Origin: a virus
Length of the DNA: 53,608 nucleotides
Virus record (IMG/VR): IMGVR_UViG_3300032093_000184
Location: 1 to 53,608 of that record
Direction: 5' to 3' (one strand)
This document shows, piece by piece, positions 7,587 through 17,965 of the stretch. The notes beneath the pieces are model-generated. The model saw only the letters and a program-made list of their open reading frames with translations, was not told the origin of the DNA and did no database searches. Made by a program: the position numbers and the translations under genes. The stretch's first letter is position 1, and each line of letters begins with the position of its first letter.

Positions 7587-9977
7587 ATGGCAATGTCATT
7601 TGGAGGCTCATTTCAAACGGGGCCAGATTCGCTCTACGCAGGTGCTGACCTCTACCGCAAGAACGAACAGGAAAATCTCAGAATGGCGGAACTCCGCCGC
7701 ATGGAGGAAGCTCGTAAGCAGTTAGCCGCCGATGAACTTCTGAATCAAAACGTACCTGATGTCCGTGCAAGTTGGTCATCTGGGATGACGGATGTTGTCA
7801 ATGCACCTGCACCTGCACCTGCACGAGCACCCGTTCAAGCACCACTCAATTTGCCACCTGCGCAGCAACCTGTTGTGGGTCGTGTAGACGAACCGCCTCC
7901 CGGTGCATCTAGCATACGCCGCATGACGCCTGAGGAGGTAGACCGCCTCAAGAAACAACAAGCTGGTACTCTACCCGTAGCGGAAATGACTGCTGCGGAG
8001 TTTCAGTCACTATCTCCAGCAGATCGTCTTAAACGCTTGCAGATAGAGAATGACAACCGCCGCATTAAAACGTTGGCTGCTGCTTCGGGCAAAGTTCCTG
8101 CCGCCGCCGCTGATATTTTTACATTTCCCGTTACCGCAGGTGCTCAGTTTGTTGAGGGGGCGGCCAATCTAGTAGACTTTGCCCGATTTGGTAGAGCCAT
8201 AGGTCTTTACGATCCTGACGTAACCAGTGTTACTGTCCCCGGTTCTGGTTCACTTACACCCTACTACGACAAGATTCGCCAAGCTGAAGCTAACAATAAA
8301 CCGCTGACTGAGAAAGAACTGCTTGAGCAACTCAAGCAAAAAGATGCTGCCCGCGCTAAGGACGCCAAAGCAAAGAGCGAGAAGATTGCCCAAGAGGAAA
8401 CACGGTTAAGTTCTGAGAAGGCCAACAAACGCCTTACCGATCTGGTGAACTTAGCACCACAGGCTTTGCAGAAGGAAGATACAAAGTACCTTGTTGGTCG
8501 TTCGCAAGAGTTGGGTGTTGATCCAGCGGCTGCGGTTGCCATCTATGGTATTGAATCATCATATGGGGCAGCCAAAGGAGCTAGTACTGCTGGTGCAAAA
8601 GGCTCAATGCAAGTCATGGATAAGACATTCAAGGGAATGAAGACATGGTTCACTGATCCTAAGAACATTGAAGCCTACAACATTTCTCCTGAGTTGCAAC
8701 AAGCGGCTGCGGCTATGGTTCGTGGTACACCTCAGGGTGAGATGGACGCTGGCCTATTGGTATTGAAGTACAACGAGTTGATCGGTGTGCCTAAAAATCT
8801 TTGGGGCGCTGGCTACCAAGGTAACGCAAACCAAGTTCTGAAGAAGGGTGCTCCCCTTAACGCAACTGATGGTGGCATGACCAACAGTGACTACAACGGT
8901 GTGTATGTTGGGTTGTACAACAACATCTCCCGAGCACTGGGTATAAATTCAACCCTGATGGCAACTGCCCCAGCCGGTGGGAAACAAACTGCGGCTGCAC
9001 CTACGTCGGTACGCCCCGGCGGTAATATGACAGAGGCACAGATTGCAGCACTACAAGCAGACCCGTTAGCGCTTAATAAAAATCCTCCCTCTGCTGCACC
9101 TGCTGCACCTGCTGCGCCTGCTACGGCTGTAGTAACGCAGAGTAGACCTCCTGCCGCACCTGTGCTTACACAAGAACAAAATCGTCCAGCATCAACAACT
9201 TCAGTAGTAGCCCAGCGAGTTGCGGCTGAACCTGTGCCACAGTTTGTAGAGCCAAAAGAAATCTATAACGCAAGCTCTTACGCAAAGCCGCTCGAAGTTG
9301 GTTTGCTCCGCCGTGAACAGACCAAGCGTATGGCTGACATTATGATGCGCACGGGCAATGTGTACAAAGCAATGGAGTTGCGTGGCGTTCTCGATACGAT
9401 GGACAACCAGTTGTACAAGATGCAAGGCGACCAAGGCGTTGCTGAGTTCTTGCAGTCAGGTGGGCGTGACGCAAACCGCATGATGGGTGTGTACAGCTAC
9501 TACACCAACCAACAGTATCAACTGCAACCTCGACGCGATGGTTTGTTTAATCTTGTTGCCAACGGTCAAGTAGTCTCCCAAGGTATGCCCGCAGAGAAAG
9601 TTGTTGAGCGTATTCGCCTGACACTAGACGAAGGGTTTCGTCAACAGCAAGCTGCTATCGCTGGCAAGTTGTTTGACTCTGACATCAAGATTCGAGAGCA
9701 AAACGCTAAGACGATGGGCGAATACATCAAGGATATTGGCATCAAGACTATTGAGGGTAAGACTCAACTGGATGTCGAGAAGCTCAAGATGATGAAGTAC
9801 GATGTCAAACCGACAGGCGCTGGTGATGGCACAGTTGTTATCACACCTCCATTCGGAGCACCATTCGTATTTAACCCATCGGGCACGACAGTAAAGATTG
9901 ACAATATTGAGATACAGTCATTCGCAGCAAGACCAATTACAGGTATGCCCAGCCTAAGCTGGGCCAACAAAGGATGA
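7587..9977 (+). CDS. Internal virion protein with lytic transglycosylase domain
   Basis: The 796-residue protein carries an SLT-type lysozyme-like domain at about 305-450. The catalytic glutamate is Glu323 in YGIESSYG, followed by GAKGSMQVM and, further on, the supporting motifs LLVLKYNEL and GAGYQGN. It would locally open peptidoglycan during DNA ejection, as the transglycosylase part of T7 gp16 does. Flanks are Ala/Pro/Gln-rich linkers, including a short run of (Ala-Pro) units at about 72-82 encoded by GCACCT triplet repeats. The C-terminal 250 residues are helical and lack recognised motifs. It starts at ATG 7587 after GGGGGCC. Confidence 0.8.
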   Translation: MAMSFGGSFQTGPDSLYAGADLYRKNEQENLRMAELRRMEEARKQLAADELLNQNVPDVRASWSSGMTDVVNAPAPAPARAPVQAPLNLPPAQQPVVGRVDEPPPGASSIRRMTPEEVDRLKKQQAGTLPVAEMTAAEFQSLSPADRLKRLQIENDNRRIKTLAAASGKVPAAAADIFTFPVTAGAQFVEGAANLVDFARFGRAIGLYDPDVTSVTVPGSGSLTPYYDKIRQAEANNKPLTEKELLEQLKQKDAARAKDAKAKSEKIAQEETRLSSEKANKRLTDLVNLAPQALQKEDTKYLVGRSQELGVDPAAAVAIYGIESSYGAAKGASTAGAKGSMQVMDKTFKGMKTWFTDPKNIEAYNISPELQQAAAAMVRGTPQGEMDAGLLVLKYNELIGVPKNLWGAGYQGNANQVLKKGAPLNATDGGMTNSDYNGVYVGLYNNISRALGINSTLMATAPAGGKQTAAAPTSVRPGGNMTEAQIAALQADPLALNKNPPSAAPAAPAAPATAVVTQSRPPAAPVLTQEQNRPASTTSVVAQRVAAEPVPQFVEPKEIYNASSYAKPLEVGLLRREQTKRMADIMMRTGNVYKAMELRGVLDTMDNQLYKMQGDQGVAEFLQSGGRDANRMMGVYSYYTNQQYQLQPRRDGLFNLVANGQVVSQGMPAEKVVERIRLTLDEGFRQQQAAIAGKLFDSDIKIREQNAKTMGEYIKDIGIKTIEGKTQLDVEKLKMMKYDVKPTGAGDGTVVITPPFGAPFVFNPSGTTVKIDNIEIQSFAARPITGMPSLSWANKG

Positions 9978-9985
9978 GGTGAGTT

Positions 9986-12900
9986 ATGGCTAAAGCCGGG
10001 TTGAGTTTCAGCAGCCCCTTGTATGGGGGCACAGATACTGACGTATCACGGTTTGCCACCGCAGAATATATGGGGAATCCTGCTGCAAGCTCTGGGCTTA
10101 ACGGCATCGGGGGGACTTCGCTTGCTAGTATGGCAGCGCTGACTGAGCAGATTGTGAAGTCAAGCCAGTTCGAGATGCCGACGTTGAAGAATCCTCCGGC
10201 CATTGCGTTCAGCCCATCACAGAAGAAGTTGTTTGTACAAGGCCAAGAGTTTGCGGCTGATGACGCTACTCGTGCGCTTCAGTCTGAATCTTTGCTACGC
10301 GGCCCTTCTACTGCAATGCCGCAAGGCGGCGACTGGGTTCCGCTGGATGAGGCCGCGTATTCTCAGTACCTTGACTCGATTAAAAATCCCAGCATGGGTC
10401 GCCTTGCCAAGAAGAACTTTGGCATTGGTGTTGACAACATGCAGTTGCTTGCTGGTCGGGCACTACAACTGGGTGGCGCTGAACAACTTGGCGGGTCTAT
10501 TGTCGAACAGCAACAGGAAGATTTAGGGAAAACCCTACCATTCCAACGCGAGTTCACGGACATTGGCTCTAAGCCATACGGTCAAAGCCGTGGTGTTCTT
10601 GACTGGTTTGTAGCCAACCTTGCGCAGCAAGGGCCGAACTTGGTGGAGTCCGTAGTGACTGCCGCCGCAGGCTTTGCCGCTGGTACTGCTACTGCTGGCC
10701 CTCTTGCCAGTGTCCCCGGTGCGCTTGCAGCCTTGGCTGGTAAAGCAGAAGCCAAGCAAGCCATTCTTGCTGCGGCAAAAAAATATGCAGCAGGTCAAGC
10801 AACCAAAGAAGAACTCAAAATCCTAAGTAACGCCGCTGGTGTTTTAGGTGCAGCGACTACTTCACTGGCACAGAACTACGCAACTGGCGCTGCTGACATC
10901 TATGGTGAGCAACGTGACCAAGGGGTTGGCGCAGAGGATATGCGTGCCCGTGTCAATGCGTTGATGGGTGCTTTCCCTTATGCAGCGTTGGAGTCCTTAC
11001 CTGAATTTATGCTTGCCAGCCGAGTGCTTGGTGGCGGTAAAGGTATTGGCTCAAGCTGGGGCATGGCTCCCGGCGCTACACGCTTGCAACGTGGTGCTGG
11101 CTATGCTGGTCGTGCAGCAGTCGGCGGTGTTGCTGGCGGTACGTTAGAAGGACTTACTGAGACTGGTCAGGAAGGGTTGCTCCTTGGCATATCAGAACAA
11201 GACTTCTCTAACCCTGAGAATATAAACCGCTTGATTAACTCCTTTGCCGCTGGCTTCGGAGTGGGTGGCCCGATTGGTGCTATCGCCAATTTGAAAGGTA
11301 CAGCACCTGCCAACATCCTTACTGGGGAAAGTACTGATCCCACTGGTAAAGCTACAGGCACTGGTCTTGCTCCATACAATCCACCTCCTGCACCCCCCGG
11401 TCGTCCGTTCACTGATGTGCAGTTCATGGGGGCTATTCCTCCTGAACCTCCTGCACTTGGTGGCCCAAGCCCAACTACGCCACAACTTCCCGGCCCTACT
11501 CCTCCTGTATCCCCAATGGGTGGGCCAGTCATTATGGCTGGCATGGGGCCAAACGCTGCGGATGTCACGCGGCAAGATGTTCTGTTGCGTCAGCAGGGTA
11601 ACGTCCCGCCCGGTGCAACACCCGGCTCACAAGGCGTGCTGGATATTTTCGGTGGAACTATTCCTGCTCAGGAGTTGGCTGCACGTATGCAGCCACAGCA
11701 ACCACTCCCCGGCTTGCCTGCGCCGTCTGCTCCCCCCGTGGTCGATCCTCGTCAGGGTGCATTGCAGTTCGGTGGCCCAGCCCCTCAAGCTCCTGCTAAC
11801 CCAATCTTGGCGCAGCGGATGCAGGCGGCTCTTGCGTCACAACAACGTGCACAAGAATTCCAAGCTGCGCAAGCACAGCGGGCCGCCCAAGAGGAGGCAA
11901 TCAAACAGCAACAACTTGATAGATTACAGAACGAGGCTCGAATCCAGCAGCAGTTGGACTTGATGACGCAATCTCAGCAGCCTGCTCCGCAGTCAATGCC
12001 GATGCGTCCGATCCCTGTTTCTCAACCACAACAACTCCCACTGTTCAAACGTGGTGAGTTACCCCGTCCTTCACGGGCTGAGGGATTGCGTCGTGGCGTA
12101 GGTATGCAGACACCTGCGACACAGACGTTGACTATCCCTCCCACCGCTGGTGAATTCCAGCGTGCTGGACAAGGCATCCTGTTTAATCAACAGGGTCAGC
12201 CATCTATGCAGGCACTTAAGAGTGCAGGCAAGAAACAACCACTGCCCAAGCCAACGGTGGCAAAAGGCGTTACTCAGGCAAAACCTACGGGTAAACCCGT
12301 AACTGCCGTCACCGTGGCAAAGGCCGCGTCCAATCTGAAAAAGGGAGCACCCGATGCCACTCAAAAAGGGAAGCAGCAACAAGGTAGTGTCAGCCAACGT
12401 AAGCAAGATAATGCGGGAGTACAAGGCGGGGGGCAAGCTGGGAACCAGCCCACGACCCAAGTCCAAGGCGGCGGCACTCAAGCAGGCGGTGGCGGCAAGT
12501 CTCTCCAGCGCGGGTCGCAGCAAACCCAAAAAGTAACACCCGCAACAACAGCCCTTAAGAAAGGGTCTGAACCAAAAAAAGTCGAGGCGGCAAAACCCGC
12601 CGCCAAACCAAAGGTTGAGAAGCTGAGTCCTGCCGAGGCATGGGAGGACAGGAAACCAGAGGGCGGCGTAGCGTACAGCACGCTTTCAGATGCGCAGAAG
12701 AGACGCTGGGCAACTGAGAATTACTACGACCGTGCCACCATGTCGTTGGCTGATGAGATTAATGCTCAGGCTATACCGCTACCTGCTGAAGAAGAACTGG
12801 CAGACTTGTCTTACATGGAATTGTTGGATGAGGATATTGCTACGGCTGAGTCCACCACAGATGCAAGTGCGTTCCGTGATGCGATTGAGAACATCATGTT

Positions 12901-15900
12901 CCATGCCTACTTTGATACTGACTCCAACAATGAGAAAGCTGGTGTCATTGATAAGGCGCAGATGTTCTTGCTTGAGACTGGCTTTACCGAAGATCAGCGT
13001 GGCATCATGGACACCGCATTGCTGGATGTCGTCAATGACCGACTGGAAGTCGGGGCTGCTTACACCCGTGGTAATCTAAAGGGCACACTAAAGCCTTGGT
13101 TTACCTATGCGCAGATGCGCAACTTGCTCCCAAGCATTGGATCAAAGCTCATTGGGTTGTCCGACACGCAAGTGGCTGAGTTGTTGCAAGCTCGCCAGAT
13201 CAGTGAGCAAAACGTACCTGTATCTGTTTACAAGAAGTACAAGACCTCGCTGCCTGCTGGTGAGTCAGTTGTCAATACCAAGAAGGTCACCTCACTCAAC
13301 CGCATTGTTGACCAGTCTGGTGCAAAACTGGCAAACTTCATCCGCGATTTAGTAACCCGCGTTAGGGAAATCCCTACGCTGACCAAGGAAGTGGTGTTTG
13401 GTTCTGAGCGTTTTGCCAACATCAAAGCACTGACCAAGCAGTTGTACAGTGAACTCGATGAAGCTGGCCGCAACTACATGCTGCCTGATGGAAGCAAAGT
13501 CAAAGACTACTTCAACGACAAGGGTGAGGCAAAGCTCATCAAGTCTGATGGTCGCTACATCCTAAGCCAAGTTGAACTTACTGAAGAACAGCAACGTGCC
13601 CGTGAAGAAGAACGCCGTGCTGAGTTGCGTGCATTAGGTGAAGCAGCCGCAGCAGAGTCAAAGGCAGAGCAAGATATTATCAACGCCCGTAAGCGTGGTG
13701 CACGTGGTAGCGAAACTGTGCAGGATTGGGATAAACCCGAAGGTAACTTCTACCGTGATGATGGCACGCCAATGGGTTCTGCTATCCCACTTGGTCGTGT
13801 GAAGTTGTTGGTCAAAGGTTTCTTGGCAAAGCTCAAGGTCAAACCTACTGTCCATGTGTACGCCAATGTTGCTGACTTGCAGGCTCGCAATCCTGAGTTG
13901 TATCAGCGTGCCGCTGCTGCTCGTAAGCAAGGTGACTTCGACACAACCAATGCCGTGGGTTACTCCTTCGGCCCTGAAGTCATCATCTTCTCCGACTTTG
14001 TTCGTACTGAACAACAGTTGAAATTTGTACTGGCTCACGAAACCATTGGTCACTTTGGTTTCAAAGGTGTGATGGGTCAGTCTGAATTGAACAAGGTACT
14101 GAATCGTATATATCAAACTGACCCTGATGTGCAGGCCGCAGTTGACGCAATGGTCGAAACCCAAGGAATGGATAGGCTGGAAGCCATAGAGGAATATCTG
14201 GCTGACAACGCTGCTGACCTAGATGTATCAATCATCGCAAGGTTGTGGAACGCCTTGAAGAACGCCCTGAACAAACTTGGCTTTAGCTTCAAAGACGACG
14301 AAGCTCGCCAGCTTGTGAACCTTGCACGCCGCTATGTGCGTGAAGGCAGCACGGGCAACTTCTTCAGCGCCTCATCCTTTGTGGGCCACATGGAGGACAT
14401 GGAACAAACAGTAGCAGACGGTAAATACGCACGTAATTTTGCTGGCAACATCGGCTCACGAGGCATGGCAATGAACGCCTTGAATCGTAGGCACGGCCCC
14501 GGTGCTGGTATGTTTGGGTCGATGGACGCCTTCCAGAAAGGGCTGTTCGGCAAGACAGGAGATGTTGGTGTAAACGTAGGCAAGATACTTGAGAAGGTAC
14601 AGACCCTCGACAACATGGCTCGCAAGAGCTATGGCCTCAATCAGATATTCCGTATCTTTGAACAACGAAGTCAGAAGGCTCGCGCTCTACTCTCCAAGTA
14701 CTCACGCTACATGGCGTTCACCCACACACCACGTGTGTTTGGATTCGGTGGCGGCGTGTCTGAGGAGGAGAAACAACAAGCTGGGGAACTTGCTGCATAC
14801 GCTGCGCTGTTCAAGTCACGCCAGTTGACTGATGAGTTGATGGAGTCATACGGCTCCATGATTACTAAAGACGCAATGGGTAATGTCACTGTTGACCCAC
14901 GTGTGCGCCAGTTGTTAGAGAAGGCAGGCACTGTGACTGCGGAAGAATTCCGCAAGGGTTTTGATGTAGAACTCGGCACTGGTGAAAGAATCAAGTACCA
15001 GTTCAATGTTGATGAGAACAGCCCAGTGTGGCGTGTCTACACTGAGATGCGTGAGACAGTAAACGACGCAGCAGTAGATTTGCTGCTATCAAACTATGAA
15101 GCATCTCAAGCAGAACAGCAACGGGTGTTCAATGAACTCGCTGGTATGAAAGGACTCAAGGCTGAGTTCTCTGCACAAGACCTTGCTGCTATCCGCAAAG
15201 TAATTGAGATGTATCAGAACATCCGCTATGGTGGTAGCCGCATTGCAAACGCTTCCGTCGAAGTACAAAAGGGTGCAGACCAGCGCTCTGAGAAATTCAT
15301 CTACAACTTTGGTCGTGCGCTATTCAATGACGATGTGTTTGACGCATGGATGAAGAACCCACGTATCTCTGGTGAGATGCTCAAAGATTTTGAAGAGTTT
15401 CAGAAGGCTGAGTACGACGATATTCGCGCCGCTATCCCCGCAATTCGTGACAAGATTCGTAACAAAGAGCAAGCCTTTGCAATTCAGAAGGCTGTGCAAG
15501 ACATCTTCTTGTTTGATTTGCAGACACGCAACGCGGAATTCTACGCAAAGCGCACCATCCTTGGCTCATACGTTCCGTTCAGCCGCCGTGGTGAGTACCA
15601 AGCTAGGGTGGCAGCGTTCGATGCTCAAGGTAACCCAGTGCGTTTGGATGAGAACATCCGTGACGCCATGCCCTACTTCCAGTTTGAGACTGAGAGTGAA
15701 GCAACCGCTGCACGCGAGGCATTGGAGAATGAGTTCGGCAATGGGCAAGAGTGGATTCTTAAAGATGAGTACGGCGCAGAGATCAAAGTAACTCTGCGTG
15801 CAGAATCTTCAGAAGCCGCAGTCAGCCCATCTTTAACTGAAGCCGTGAACTTCAATGAGTTCATCTATGTGCTGAACCGCTTGAACGTAAACATCACACC

Positions 15901-17965
15901 AACCGCACGTGAACGTATTGTCAAGACACTGACGAATCAAAACGACCGTGCTCGTAAGAACTTACAACGTAGTGGTAATCCCGGATGGGACAGCGACATC
16001 GTGCGTTCTGTGTCTGAGCATCTAGAGATGGTGGCTCACGTTGCCGCCAAGAAAATCTACCGCCACCGTCTTGATGACATCATGCTCAACAATTCGTCAT
16101 GGCTTGGTGACCCACAGAAGCTCAAGGATTTGCAGGCTGCGATTGATACAGCAACTACTGACGGGCAGCGTGTTAGAGCGCAACGTGCGTACGATGAGTA
16201 TGCGTTCATGTACAAGTACATGGCTCCTAAAGCTGCTGGCGTTACGGTCAATGGTGAACCTACACTGGGACAAGGTGAGCGCTATCGTGAAGAAGCCAAG
16301 AAACTTATTCGCTGGTACAACGACTCATCCAATATTAACGACAGCACCGAAGATATGTTGTCGGGGGAAGCTGGCTCGTTCCTAAAACTAATCACAGTGT
16401 TGATGCAGTTGGGTGGTTCAGTTGCATCCGCAGCCGTGAACTTTGTATCTCTGCTTACCCACAGTACACCATACCTGTCCTACTACAACGCCAAGCGTGG
16501 TTATGGCGGCGGTTACGGTGAGGCCAAAGCCGTGACCTCCCTCTACCGTGCGGCCCTTGATGCAGGCAGTTACAAGCTGGAGGACGCTGGGTTCTTGAAT
16601 GACTTGCTGGTCAATGGTGGGTACGACAAGTATGGACTGACAGAGGATGAGACTAAGTTCTTGTTTGATGCCACTGAGCAGGGCACATTGCAGGCGGCTC
16701 AGTTCAACGCACTGGTGGGTACAGCACGTGGCAAGGTGTTTAACAATAAAGCACAAGCAGGTATTAAGGCATGGATGGCTATGTTCTCCTATACAGAGCA
16801 GGCCAACCGCCGAATCACTGCACTGGCAGCGTACCGCCTTGAGAAAGAACGTGCACTGTCACAAGGGTTGAGCGAAGAACAAGCAATCGCTGAGGCTACT
16901 GAGGCAGCACGGATTGCGGTCAACACATCGCAAGGTGAGTACGCCATGTTCAACCGACCAGAGATGGCACGTGGCAACGTAGCTCAATACATATTCATGT
17001 ACAAGCAGTTCGTAATCATCACCGTCCAACTGCTGCGTAACATGCCAGTTCGTGGGCAGTTGTTGATGCTTGGCTTACTGTTGATGATGAGTGGTCTGAA
17101 GGGCATACCATTTGCTGACGACCTCGCTGACATTGTTGACACAATCGCGCAGATGCTCGGCCTCAAAGTGGCAAGCATCGAGAAAGCTACTGCTGAATGG
17201 GTTGATAGTGTGGCCCCGGGAATGTCGCCGTATGTCATGCGTGGTTTGATTGACCGTGCAGTCGGTGCGACTGTATCTACCCGCTTGGGTATGGGCGATC
17301 TAGTTCCGTTGACTGGTGCTCTTAAAGCTGGCGCAGACCCTGCACGTGAGATCGGTGACTTTGCTGGCCCAGTGTTCAGCGGTATCAGTGGGCTGGTATC
17401 AATGGCAGGTGGTTTGGCTAAGTATGGTGCTGAGGTAACGGGCCTGCGTGATGACACTACATCCCTCAACACATTGATGCGAGAGTCCCCAATAGCTGCG
17501 CTGCGGTCTGTCGGAGACAGTTTTGCGTACCTGTCAAGTGGTGACATCACGAACGTACGTGGTCAGATGGTTGCCAAGGATGCACAAGCGCACGTAATTC
17601 TTGCTCGACTACTCGGCTTCTACCCAGCGATAGCCACTCAGCAGAACGATATTGTTCGTATGTCCAAGCAAGTCAATGAATACGGCAAGGCGGTCAAAGC
17701 AGAATATGTTGCTGCGTATGTGAAGGCTCGGGCTGCCGGTGACCAAGAGGCAGCAGATAATATTGCATCCGCAGTAAGCCAGTGGAATGAGGATTCCAAG
17801 GGTACAGGTTTGGAAGTGACTAAGTTCTTGCAGTCTGCCAATCGTGCATATCGTGAGGCTCAGCGTCCAACTGCGTTGCGCTACATGAAGTCAGCGCCAA
17901 GGGCTATGCGTCCTGAGACCATAGAGTTGTTGAGACTCTACGGACTAGACGATGAGATCATGTAA
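9986..17965 (+). CDS. Giant internal virion protein (2659 aa), polyvalent-type with zincin-like motif
   Basis: This is the largest gene of the window and ends one base before the stop of the opposing replication arm. In order: a helical N-terminal region with Ala-rich hydrophobic stretches (about 205-300); a Pro/Gln-rich linker (about 450-700); a Gly/Gln low-complexity segment (about 790-850) where another gene is embedded; a helical middle; a zincin-like LAHETIGHFGF motif (His1351, Glu1352, His1356, an HExxGH spacing rather than classic HExxH); and a C-terminal region from about 2260 with FSYTEQANRR and a hydrophobic stretch near 2360 (LLMLGLLLMMSG). The C-terminal region resembles 'large polyvalent protein-associated' domains. 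Start ATG follows GAGGTGAGTT. Likely injected with DNA; peptidase activity is inferred from one motif. Confidence 0.75.
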   Translation: MAKAGLSFSSPLYGGTDTDVSRFATAEYMGNPAASSGLNGIGGTSLASMAALTEQIVKSSQFEMPTLKNPPAIAFSPSQKKLFVQGQEFAADDATRALQSESLLRGPSTAMPQGGDWVPLDEAAYSQYLDSIKNPSMGRLAKKNFGIGVDNMQLLAGRALQLGGAEQLGGSIVEQQQEDLGKTLPFQREFTDIGSKPYGQSRGVLDWFVANLAQQGPNLVESVVTAAAGFAAGTATAGPLASVPGALAALAGKAEAKQAILAAAKKYAAGQATKEELKILSNAAGVLGAATTSLAQNYATGAADIYGEQRDQGVGAEDMRARVNALMGAFPYAALESLPEFMLASRVLGGGKGIGSSWGMAPGATRLQRGAGYAGRAAVGGVAGGTLEGLTETGQEGLLLGISEQDFSNPENINRLINSFAAGFGVGGPIGAIANLKGTAPANILTGESTDPTGKATGTGLAPYNPPPAPPGRPFTDVQFMGAIPPEPPALGGPSPTTPQLPGPTPPVSPMGGPVIMAGMGPNAADVTRQDVLLRQQGNVPPGATPGSQGVLDIFGGTIPAQELAARMQPQQPLPGLPAPSAPPVVDPRQGALQFGGPAPQAPANPILAQRMQAALASQQRAQEFQAAQAQRAAQEEAIKQQQLDRLQNEARIQQQLDLMTQSQQPAPQSMPMRPIPVSQPQQLPLFKRGELPRPSRAEGLRRGVGMQTPATQTLTIPPTAGEFQRAGQGILFNQQGQPSMQALKSAGKKQPLPKPTVAKGVTQAKPTGKPVTAVTVAKAASNLKKGAPDATQKGKQQQGSVSQRKQDNAGVQGGGQAGNQPTTQVQGGGTQAGGGGKSLQRGSQQTQKVTPATTALKKGSEPKKVEAAKPAAKPKVEKLSPAEAWEDRKPEGGVAYSTLSDAQKRRWATENYYDRATMSLADEINAQAIPLPAEEELADLSYMELLDEDIATAESTTDASAFRDAIENIMFHAYFDTDSNNEKAGVIDKAQMFLLETGFTEDQRGIMDTALLDVVNDRLEVGAAYTRGNLKGTLKPWFTYAQMRNLLPSIGSKLIGLSDTQVAELLQARQISEQNVPVSVYKKYKTSLPAGESVVNTKKVTSLNRIVDQSGAKLANFIRDLVTRVREIPTLTKEVVFGSERFANIKALTKQLYSELDEAGRNYMLPDGSKVKDYFNDKGEAKLIKSDGRYILSQVELTEEQQRAREEERRAELRALGEAAAAESKAEQDIINARKRGARGSETVQDWDKPEGNFYRDDGTPMGSAIPLGRVKLLVKGFLAKLKVKPTVHVYANVADLQARNPELYQRAAAARKQGDFDTTNAVGYSFGPEVIIFSDFVRTEQQLKFVLAHETIGHFGFKGVMGQSELNKVLNRIYQTDPDVQAAVDAMVETQGMDRLEAIEEYLADNAADLDVSIIARLWNALKNALNKLGFSFKDDEARQLVNLARRYVREGSTGNFFSASSFVGHMEDMEQTVADGKYARNFAGNIGSRGMAMNALNRRHGPGAGMFGSMDAFQKGLFGKTGDVGVNVGKILEKVQTLDNMARKSYGLNQIFRIFEQRSQKARALLSKYSRYMAFTHTPRVFGFGGGVSEEEKQQAGELAAYAALFKSRQLTDELMESYGSMITKDAMGNVTVDPRVRQLLEKAGTVTAEEFRKGFDVELGTGERIKYQFNVDENSPVWRVYTEMRETVNDAAVDLLLSNYEASQAEQQRVFNELAGMKGLKAEFSAQDLAAIRKVIEMYQNIRYGGSRIANASVEVQKGADQRSEKFIYNFGRALFNDDVFDAWMKNPRISGEMLKDFEEFQKAEYDDIRAAIPAIRDKIRNKEQAFAIQKAVQDIFLFDLQTRNAEFYAKRTILGSYVPFSRRGEYQARVAAFDAQGNPVRLDENIRDAMPYFQFETESEATAAREALENEFGNGQEWILKDEYGAEIKVTLRAESSEAAVSPSLTEAVNFNEFIYVLNRLNVNITPTARERIVKTLTNQNDRARKNLQRSGNPGWDSDIVRSVSEHLEMVAHVAAKKIYRHRLDDIMLNNSSWLGDPQKLKDLQAAIDTATTDGQRVRAQRAYDEYAFMYKYMAPKAAGVTVNGEPTLGQGERYREEAKKLIRWYNDSSNINDSTEDMLSGEAGSFLKLITVLMQLGGSVASAAVNFVSLLTHSTPYLSYYNAKRGYGGGYGEAKAVTSLYRAALDAGSYKLEDAGFLNDLLVNGGYDKYGLTEDETKFLFDATEQGTLQAAQFNALVGTARGKVFNNKAQAGIKAWMAMFSYTEQANRRITALAAYRLEKERALSQGLSEEQAIAEATEAARIAVNTSQGEYAMFNRPEMARGNVAQYIFMYKQFVIITVQLLRNMPVRGQLLMLGLLLMMSGLKGIPFADDLADIVDTIAQMLGLKVASIEKATAEWVDSVAPGMSPYVMRGLIDRAVGATVSTRLGMGDLVPLTGALKAGADPAREIGDFAGPVFSGISGLVSMAGGLAKYGAEVTGLRDDTTSLNTLMRESPIAALRSVGDSFAYLSSGDITNVRGQMVAKDAQAHVILARLLGFYPAIATQQNDIVRMSKQVNEYGKAVKAEYVAAYVKARAAGDQEAADNIASAVSQWNEDSKGTGLEVTKFLQSANRAYREAQRPTALRYMKSAPRAMRPETIELLRLYGLDDEIM
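12354..12536 (+). CDS. Small basic phage protein (DUF6496-like) embedded out of frame in the giant gene
   Basis: This 60-codon frame lies wholly inside the 2659-residue gene, in a different forward frame. It begins MPLKKGSSNKVVSANVSKIM and ends in KQAVAASLSSAGRSKPKK; this order (MPLKKGSS, then a helix, then KQAVA.AL.kA) is what I recall for the small DUF6496-type phage proteins. A well-placed ribosome binding site, AAGGGAG at 12341-12347, ends six bases before the ATG. The host frame here encodes only Gly/Gln-rich low complexity. I infer a real overlapping gene, possibly inserted into a linker. Strongly basic; function unknown. Confidence 0.6.
   Translation: MPLKKGSSNKVVSANVSKIMREYKAGGKLGTSPRPKSKAAALKQAVAASLSSAGRSKPKK

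Noticed and set aside
7803-7830. Short run of GCACCT repeats (also near 9094 and 39409)
   Set aside because: Simple Ala-Pro coding repeats of linkers; too short to be a regulatory or CRISPR-type array.
11367-11963. 198-codon frame in another forward frame inside the giant gene
   Set aside because: Product is a Leu/Arg/His-rich sequence typical of shifted Pro/Gln codons; no site before the ATG, unlike the accepted embedded gene at 12354.
16984-17550. 188-codon antisense frame within the giant gene
   Set aside because: Ser/Pro/Arg-rich shadow with no ribosome binding site and on the wrong strand for the arm.
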